This document shows, one piece after another, positions 47,401 to 64,000 of a stretch of DNA of 64,000 bases (its first letter is position 1; every line of letters starts with the position of its first letter). Made by a program: the position numbers and the translations under genes. Below the pieces are notes generated by a model. The model was not told the DNA's origin. It saw only the letters and a program-made list of their open reading frames with translations, and did not search any database. This stretch comes from Thunnus maccoyii (Eukaryota > Chordata > Actinopteri > Scombriformes > Scombridae), in contig NC_056551.1 of assembly GCF_910596095.1 (NCBI RefSeq), positions 5,629,001 through 5,693,000 on the forward strand. The letters are read 5' to 3'.

Positions 47401-50400
47401 AACAGAAATAATAACAGTACACAAAAATGCCCCTGAAAAGCTACAAATAGAGCCGATGAGTTATTTTTGACAATGTATGTCACCAAAGCTTCTACATATT
47501 AATATTTTCACAGGCTTAAAGTGTTTTACATGGAGTTTCACTTTCAGTATATACACTAAATAAAGGACCTTCAGGATAAGGCTAGTGTTATTCTATATTT
47601 TTCTTACTGCCAAGAAATCTTGTGAAAAGACTAAAACCAACAATGCATTAGTCCGTCTCTCAATACTTTCTGACTTCCCTACTGGTCTCCAAGCTTATTT
47701 GTTCCTACTGAAGATGTAAAGGCTGTGTAATTTGATGTGTTTTTAATTGCTTTGGAGCTGTATGGCACAGAGGAATAAGATATATCAGGCTTTGGATACA
47801 CAGACTAATTAATAAAATATAGCCAGTCTTATCCTTTAGGGAGAAGCAGGCTTGTCACTGAAAGGTAGCTGCTCCAATCCCGCCAGTGGAAGGATAAATC
47901 TTGGCAGAAAAGTAAAGTATTACCACCACTAAAGTGCCCTTGAGCCAGGCACTCAACCACTAAATGCTGCAGTGCAGCTGCTCAGTCACCATATCAAACT
48001 GTGGCTGGAATAAAAAGCAGCTTCCGGGTATAAATGTGTTTAACCGCTGCTGTAAAAGAGATGGTGAACTCCTGCACAATGTCAGCACAAAAGTTTCTTT
48101 AATACATTTTGTGCTGACAGTGTGTGGAAGTTAACTTTTTTGCTTGGACTCATTCTCCGAAGCAACAGTACAGTAGATTTTTTTGCTCCTGAAAAAGAGC
48201 TTCGTTCTTGAATAAAGATACATACAAAGACATAGCAGGAAAAAACTAAAAAAAAAAGCCCAAGAAACTCTATAAAACCCAGGATATGCCAAATCAGAGA
48301 GGGATTCCCCACTGGCAGGACAAACCAGTGAAATGAAAAGTAACATAGACAGTGACATCTGGAAATAATTTTCTCTGATATTTAGGATATAAACCACTGA
48401 TATTTACCTTTGTGGCTTTCCTGAGCTGGAAGGCATCAAACTGAGCAGGTGTCATGAGCAGAGCCAGAGAGACATCCTCTAAATCTGACCTGAGAGCTCC
48501 CTTCAGATCTTCATCCAGCTTCTGCAACACACAAGGAGTAGCCACAGAAAGGCATGAGGGTGTTACTGTTCAATATAATCGTTTCAAACAGGACTAAGCC
48601 TGCAGAAAATCTATCTACTTAAAGTTAGCTAACATTAGCATACTATCATAAGCTACTGGTTATAACAAACCATGTAGCAAAATCCCTGAGTGTATTGAAC
48701 TGAGGAAGGGTGTGATTTATTATTTATGAATTCATCTTTTAATCTGTAAAAGGATTTTTATGTCTCTTTTCAAAAGTTCCATGGTCTACTGTAAGTGGAA
48801 ATGAGCAAAATAATGTTGTAAAAGAACTTGTAAATAAGTAAACAACCTATACACAGTAAATCCAGTGAGTTACTAAGAGACAGTAAGAATTGTAATAACA
48901 GTTTTTATTCTAATGCAATGGATTAGGATTGAATGACCTGTTTCTGTAACATGTCAAACTGCCAAAGCGCACAACCCTTTACATAGTGAAGTCAGAGGGC
49001 TGCTGGACATTTAATGTTTCAGTATTTTTCCAAGCTTTAACTTTTTTTTTTTCGGATGTGTTCAGTCTGTTGCTGATTTATTATTATTTGACCATTCTTG
49101 AGAAATGAATTACTCACCTTCCCAGTCGATGCTTCATAAACTACTCTTATCTTCTGTCTCTGCTCGTTGTTTCTCTTCACCAGGACTGAAATTATCACAT
49201 CCTCGTCCACTCCTGTAAGGGACAAGTTGTACTTACTTAAGTACTAGAGCACAGCCACTAAGTCAGAAAGGTTGAGTTTTGTGGAGATTTTGTCTTTTTA
49301 AAAAAAATCCCAAATACATTAAAGGGGAACTCCACTGATTTTACACAACAAAGTATGTTTACAGGGGCTGGGGAGTACTTACGTTGCAAAAAGTCTTTTA
49401 GAGGGAGTTGCATAGGCCCCATTTACATCTGGTATTAACATGTGATCTGGATACCACTCACCCCCCTAAACCTCTCTCCCAGTGTGAGTCATGGTACCAG
49501 TGAAGCCTGAGTTGTGTAGACAAGCACAGTCCCGCACTGGACTCGACCAGTGACTTCGGACATGGGAGGCAGGCGTGCTAGCAAGGAGGCTAAAACCCAC
49601 AGGCGCCAGCATCTGTCGCCAGCATGTCTCTGAAGGTGTCGGGGGAGTGAGGTTTACTCACTGCACAGCACTGTACCCGCTGGCTACTAATATGCTTGCA
49701 TTGTGATCTCAATATGTAAATTAGCTAGGTGGAGCTGGTGGACTTGTCAACAAACATATGGCGTCCCAAGTCAAAGAAACTGCTGCCACAAACAAACGCC
49801 ATTCACTTTTCACTGCTTTTTTCAATGCTACTACTTGTAGCTTTTGTGCAGCTTCCTTTAGCAGGTCGCATGTTAATGGTAATAAAGTCTGAAACATTGT
49901 CTCTAGTGTTGTCTTTTGAGTCAGTGAAAAAAATCTGGTAGTGTGGTTCGCAACAAGTGAGCTGGCCATGACCTCTGAGGCATGCTCCTTATCTCTGTGT
50001 GAGGCCAGCAGCTTGAGGCTACATTAGTCACTCCTAGCATAACACATCCAAATCTGTGCAGTTGAGTGAACTGAGTAGATGCGTAGAATAAGAAAGATGA
50101 TATCTCTGGTCCTGGTGCATTCATTTTGATCCTTTTTTATCATGTGTCTAATGGCTTTGAATTACATTTCATCATTCATTAAAAAGTAAACATAAATCAT
50201 GTTTTATCTATGTTAAAGGGCCAGTGTGTAGGATTTAGTGGCATAGTGGTGAAGGTGCAGATTGCAACCAATTGAATACTCCTCCCCTTCCAAGCATGTA
50301 GGAGAACCTATGGCGGCTGTGAAATCTGCAAAATGCAAAAGGCCCTCTCTAGAGCCAGTGTTTTTGTCCATTCTGGGCTACTGTAGAAACATGACGGTGC

Positions 50401-51218
50401 AACATGGCAGGCTCCGTGGAAGAGGACCTTATGTAGAAATAAAGGGCTCATCCTAAATTAACAAAAACACAACGATTCTTATTTTCAAGGTGATTATACA
50501 GTAATTAAAACATACTTATGAGTATTATATTCCATTTCTGCCACATCTGTTACACTACATGCCAGTAAATTCTACACACTGCACCTTAAGTGTTTGTACC
50601 TTTTGTTAAACCTTTGTAGAATAACCTAACAATGTATGTTTCTTTTTTCAAGATAACCAGAGAGCACACAAACCTTTACTTTCAATGGCGCTCTGAAGAA
50701 CCGAAGCATCACTGCTGGCACTGAAGTTCGGGTACGGGGTGACTGTTCCATAATACTTAGGTTTCGGCTTACCCTTCACCTGGAAGAACAGGCAGAAATA
50801 CAGGTGTTTTACAAACACAAACCAACAGGAATTCACCGCTACAGTTTTTAATTAACTCCAGTTTCACCACAGGGCAGGGTGACTGGAACAACGTAGAAGA
50901 GGACGATGAGGTGACAACAAGCAGAGCCACCAGAGTTCACAGAGCTACAGACAGCTGTCATTTGATTTTACTGAAAACCAAAGTGTCAGCGTTTGATAAT
51001 TAGCTTCTCATTAAAACTTTGCTTCAAGCATTAGAGGTGAAAAAACCTGAAACCGGAGTTACATCAGATATTAAATTAAAATGCAGTTAGCCAACAACAG
51101 GTGTAATCTCCCCATGACTGTTCGCTCCTACAAGGGATCTCATACTCACTGTGACAGTTTTATCATCAGGATCTCTGTCATGGATGATATTTGTGAAGAA
51201 TTTCTTGAAGATGGACAT
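43425..51218 (-). CDS. anxa1: Annexin A1, complete, 11 coding exons
   Basis: Calcium-dependent phospholipid-binding protein; the family acts at plasma and endosomal membranes and in control of inflammation. Coding exons in transcript order: 51218-51150, 50779-50674, 49212-49118, 48521-48408, 47290-47200, 46917-46781, 46271-46178, 45530-45435, 44549-44491, 43757-43635, 43481-43425. They total 1041 nt, 346 aa, the same length as human ANXA1. The N-terminal arm (about 40 aa) is followed by four annexin repeats: KGVDED begins repeat I near residue 58, KGLGTDED repeat II near 128, a divergent GENTAGTN in repeat III near 210, and KGYGT repeat IV near 287. GxGT loops of type-2 calcium sites are intact in II and IV. 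The 137-nt sixth coding exon equals the usual separate 80- and 57-nt annexin exons joined. Teleosts have several anxa1 copies; which one this is cannot be told. Confidence 0.95.
44396..44429. repeat. (CA)n microsatellite
   Basis: About 17 AC units followed by ATATACATATATAC. On the minus strand it is a GT repeat roughly 60 bases beyond the donor of the 44549-44491 exon of anxa1. Confidence 0.95.
44764..45240. repeat. Interspersed repeat in an anxa1 intron
   Basis: Starts 'acagtagggtccaaaagtctaagacaactttctgg', the opening phrase of a common fish DNA-transposon-derived repeat. The right boundary is uncertain and no coding sequence is present. Confidence 0.4.
46315..46740. mobile_element. Inverted-repeat MITE in an anxa1 intron, copy 1
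   Basis: The left part 'tattctatatttttcttattgtcaacaaatctcatgaaaagaccaaaacc' is mirrored by the right part 'tatttttggtttagtcttttgttgacagtaagaaaa'. The middle holds 'tatccaaagcctgatatatcttattc'. A related copy is at 47565-47840 in the next intron but one of the same gene. Confidence 0.6.
47565..47840. mobile_element. Inverted-repeat MITE in an anxa1 intron, copy 2
   Basis: The left end 'aggataaggctagtgttattctatatttttcttac' is matched by the inverted right end 'ataaaatatagccagtcttatcct'. The internal 'gaataagatatatcaggctttggata' is the reverse complement of a segment of copy 1. Confidence 0.6.
47841..48060. repeat. SINE-like repeat in an anxa1 intron
   Basis: Contains 'ggtagctgctccaatcccgccagtgg', resembling a tRNA-type B-box region, then 'gtgcccttgagccaggcactcaacc' and 'gcagctgctcagtcacc...aaactgtggctggaataaaaagcagctt', all phrases of an abundant fish short interspersed repeat. 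It is decayed. Confidence 0.5.
49319..49430. repeat. MITE-like end fragment in an anxa1 intron
   Basis: 'ttaaaggggaactccactgattttacacaacaaagtatg' is a familiar start of a fish miniature element. The rest of the copy is not recognisable to me. Confidence 0.35.
50213..50590. mobile_element. Complete MITE, TTAA-bounded, in an anxa1 intron
   Basis: The left end TTAAAGGGCCAGTGTGTAGG and the right end, whose reverse complement is TTAAGGTGCAGTGTGTAGAA, form imperfect inverted repeats continuing as ATTTAGTGGCA / ATTTACTGGCA. Both lie next to TTAA. The body has no transposase. The relative at 41509-42138 is the same element in the opposite orientation. Confidence 0.65.
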
Positions 51219-51351
51219 CTTTACTTGGCTGAAGAGTTAAAACCAGAAACAAAAACAATTGCTTTAGTGTGAAGAAGGAAAAAAGAAACAGAATTTAAGG
51301 TGATTTTAATATATTTCTTTTTCTTCATATTTTAACATCTGAAAAACTCAC

Positions 51352-51510
51352 CTGTGCTACCGGAGACAGTCTTCACACCCCGTCTGTGGATGTGCAGTGT
51401 TAGTCACAGTATTTAGCTCACTCTGCAGCCACTCCCCTCATTGTGCAGATGCTTTTCAGGCAAGTTTCTTTTCACCTGCAGAAGATCAGCCAATCGTCTG
51501 CCACCTCTCA
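51352..51510 (-). other. Non-coding first exon and promoter area of anxa1
   Basis: On the minus strand ...AGCACAG|GTGAGT at 51352/51351 is a strong splice donor. The acceptor of the next exon (...TTCAG|CCAAG) is at 51228, ten bases before the start codon. This is the usual annexin arrangement of a non-coding exon 1. An inverted CCAAT box (plus-strand GCCAATC at about 51489-51495) lies upstream. The exon's 5' end is a guess. Confidence 0.5.
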
Positions 51511-53080
51511 CAGACAACATACCTGCGAAGTGACAGTCAGAGGTGCTCGAACCTCTGACTGGTTGGGTGACTCCTCTGTTCAGACTTGTGTTGTAAATTT
51601 GTAAGTGCTTCACCCTTTAATCAAACAGCATTTTATTCATGCAAACATGCAGTCCTGCAGGAAACAGTGACAACTAAGATAATAGTGGCTGTAGTTCATA
51701 ATTTAAGGGAGCTGCTGAAGTAAACAAAATTAATGCTGACCTCAGTTTGTTTTGTACAATTATGTGACTGAACATGATGTTCCACATTTTTCTCTTGAGC
51801 TGTGACTGTTAAAGTCACAGAGACACATAAAAGAGATCCAACAAAAGGCAGAAATGTGACTAACTCACTTATTGGGTTCTTAATTGTTATTTTTTGATTT
51901 TTTTTTTCACTTGATCATCCTCTGAGTTACTCCCTGCCCTCAGTGGTTTCAAGAAAATAAAAAACTAGAAATAAAATAAACTAAACTAAAATATAATAGA
52001 TACAATAAGAATAAAAGAATATTGTCATGATTCCTGCTGCAGCCCTGTTTATTGGGTTTCCTTTGCCCATTCTTCCTCTGTCCCTCTGCATTCAGCCCCA
52101 CATTTTCTCTTCCCTTGGTTTTGCCATTCTCCACCTGTCCATCAGATGGCCCTGGACTTTCTTGCTACCTTTTACCCACACCCATGACAGGCTATAAACA
52201 AAACAATAAATGTTAAATAAAATAAAATATGTTATTTAAAGATTTTAAACTTTATTGCAAAGGCAGAATCATACCATAATTACAAAGTCAGTGTACATGT
52301 AAGAGAAAATAAAGAAGGCCAGAGGCACAGATGTGTTGAAAATCAATAACTGACACATCAGACATGATCACACACTGTAATTTCCTACAATACATAAACA
52401 GATTTAGTTGTATATGGATGTGATACCGATATCATATTGTAAAAGTATGAAAATATGCTTAATTTACATTATTAACATACTGACATTAAATTCAAGATAT
52501 CCAAGCTACCCTCTTCCATTTACTTTACAGTGTGTCTGGACACCTAAAATCAGTTAAGTCATCATGTTTCCTGGTCAGTGATTTCAAAGTTCAATGAGAA
52601 AACTGTTCATCACTTGCACATATTCCAGTTAGGCCCCCCACAGTTTAGTAACAGGCTGATCCATTTCCAGTTTCCCATTGAATGGTCATGCACTTTCCTA
52701 TTCAGACTTTCTATTTCTATCTTTCTCTCTCTGTCATATGTAACCTAGTAACCTCTCATTCATGTGTTGCATTGTCATTTGTACTAGCACCACCCTTTAT
52801 TATTTTTTATTTTATTCCACTTTTATGTTTGTTTTATTCTATTTTACTAGAAATATTATATATACAATGTATACTGAGTTTGACCAAAACAAAAAAATAA
52901 TCACATGACCTAAGTATGTAACTTTGGTCACGTGATAACAAGCAGTTGTTTGTGGGTGATGAGAAAGACCATAAGATGTGGTTGAAAGCTCCAGAAACAG
53001 GTACTTAGCAGTGTTGTTTTGTCAGACTACTGTTTCCAAGAATTCACGCTCAATATATACTGAGTATCTGGGGGCACAAA
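51511..53080. other. Gap between anxa1 and the tmc2-type gene
   Basis: AT-rich sequence without a supported exon. It contains a short imperfect palindrome near 51515-51560 ('cagtcagaggtgctcgaacctctgactgg') in the anxa1 upstream region. Nothing else is recognised. Confidence 0.5.
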
Positions 53081-53082
53081 AA

Positions 53083-53088
53083 TTTATT
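53083..53088 (-). terminator. Possible polyadenylation signal of the tmc2-type gene
   Basis: TTTATT on the plus strand gives AATAAA on the minus strand about 540 bases beyond the stop codon. It is one of several AT-rich candidates, so the assignment is weak. Confidence 0.3.
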
Positions 53089-53623
53089 TTGAGATAAATA
53101 AAGTTGTGTCTTATGTTATCTGAAGTACTGTTGCTATGGCTACCTACAGTTTAAAAATACCTTGAGCACTGATTTAGCACTGACTGAGGTGTCTTGATAT
53201 ACCAGTGGTAACCCAAGTCTATACCATGTGCTAACCAAAAGATGTTCAACTTGGGCCCTGAATTTGCCCAAAAGGTTGGACACTTTGGTCCCATTAGAGA
53301 CCCACATGGGCAGAAACACACATCAACAACCTGGTTTTCCTGTCTTCCTTTGTGAATTGTGATGATAACTAGCTCAACAAAATTGAGGTTTTTACAGCAC
53401 TGTGTTTTAAAACTGTATGGTAGGTTGCAGTTTATAGAGTTATAATTTTCCAAAATAACCTGAGTTGATGTTGATGTCAGTAAGTAAATATGAAGTCCTA
53501 ATGAAGGTCCTTGTGAGTGAAATACCACAATCACAAGTGCCTGTTTGTGTCTCCAGTTGGGAAATTAACAGACATTATCTGAGGGATGAACACAGCCTGC
53601 AAAATTGTGATTTTCTCACACTG

Positions 53624-64000
<10,377 letters not shown>

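Noticed and set aside
47841-48060. Possible tRNA gene
   Set aside because: Only a B-box-like stretch is seen and no cloverleaf can be drawn; better explained as a SINE-like repeat.

Overview
The window looks like nuclear DNA of a bony fish, probably a teleost. The evidence is intron-rich vertebrate genes with GT-AG splice sites, AT-rich introns, dinucleotide microsatellites, and many short transposon-derived repeats of types I associate with fish genomes (Tc1/mariner fold-backs, PIF-Harbinger and hAT-like elements, LINE 3' ends). I see no bacterial operon, CRISPR array, rRNA or tRNA gene. The species cannot be named from the sequence.

Four protein-coding genes were rebuilt exon by exon. From left to right they are: mamdc2 (+, 12574-29444, 15 coding exons, 691 aa, complete, four MAM domains); slc30a5/ZnT5 (-, 31218-40335, 16 coding exons, 782 aa, complete zinc transporter); anxa1 (-, 43425-51218, 11 coding exons plus one non-coding first exon, 346 aa, complete annexin A1); and a tmc2-type transmembrane channel-like gene (-, 53624 to beyond 64000, 18 exons seen, 795 aa seen, N-terminus outside the window). 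Reading frame and splice phase are continuous through every junction. All introns start with GT except one GC-AG intron in mamdc2. mamdc2 and slc30a5 converge tail to tail; slc30a5, anxa1 and tmc2 run head to tail on the minus strand.

The first 12 kb holds no gene I can support. It has a CpG-rich, promoter-like segment (about 2560-3070) abutted by a TA-flanked DNA transposon relic (3071-4012), two stretches that may be conserved non-coding DNA (about 5490-5720 and 6030-6345), and several repeats. The other gaps are mostly repeat relics, including a clean nested insertion with an 8-bp target duplication (41684-42089) next to a LINE fragment.

The four genes do not form one pathway. They encode a secreted or extracellular-matrix type protein, a zinc importer of the early secretory pathway, a calcium/phospholipid-binding annexin, and a hair-cell mechanotransduction channel family member. 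Their grouping is a synteny block: mamdc2, anxa1 and a TMC gene recall human 9q21, but the TMC protein reads as TMC2-type rather than TMC1. I found no new multi-gene system. The most useful observations are the TMC2/TMC1 synteny mismatch with a species-specific Gly/Pro/Arg tail, a lost intron in anxa1, the GC-AG intron in mamdc2, an expanded His-rich zinc loop in slc30a5, and datable transposon insertions.
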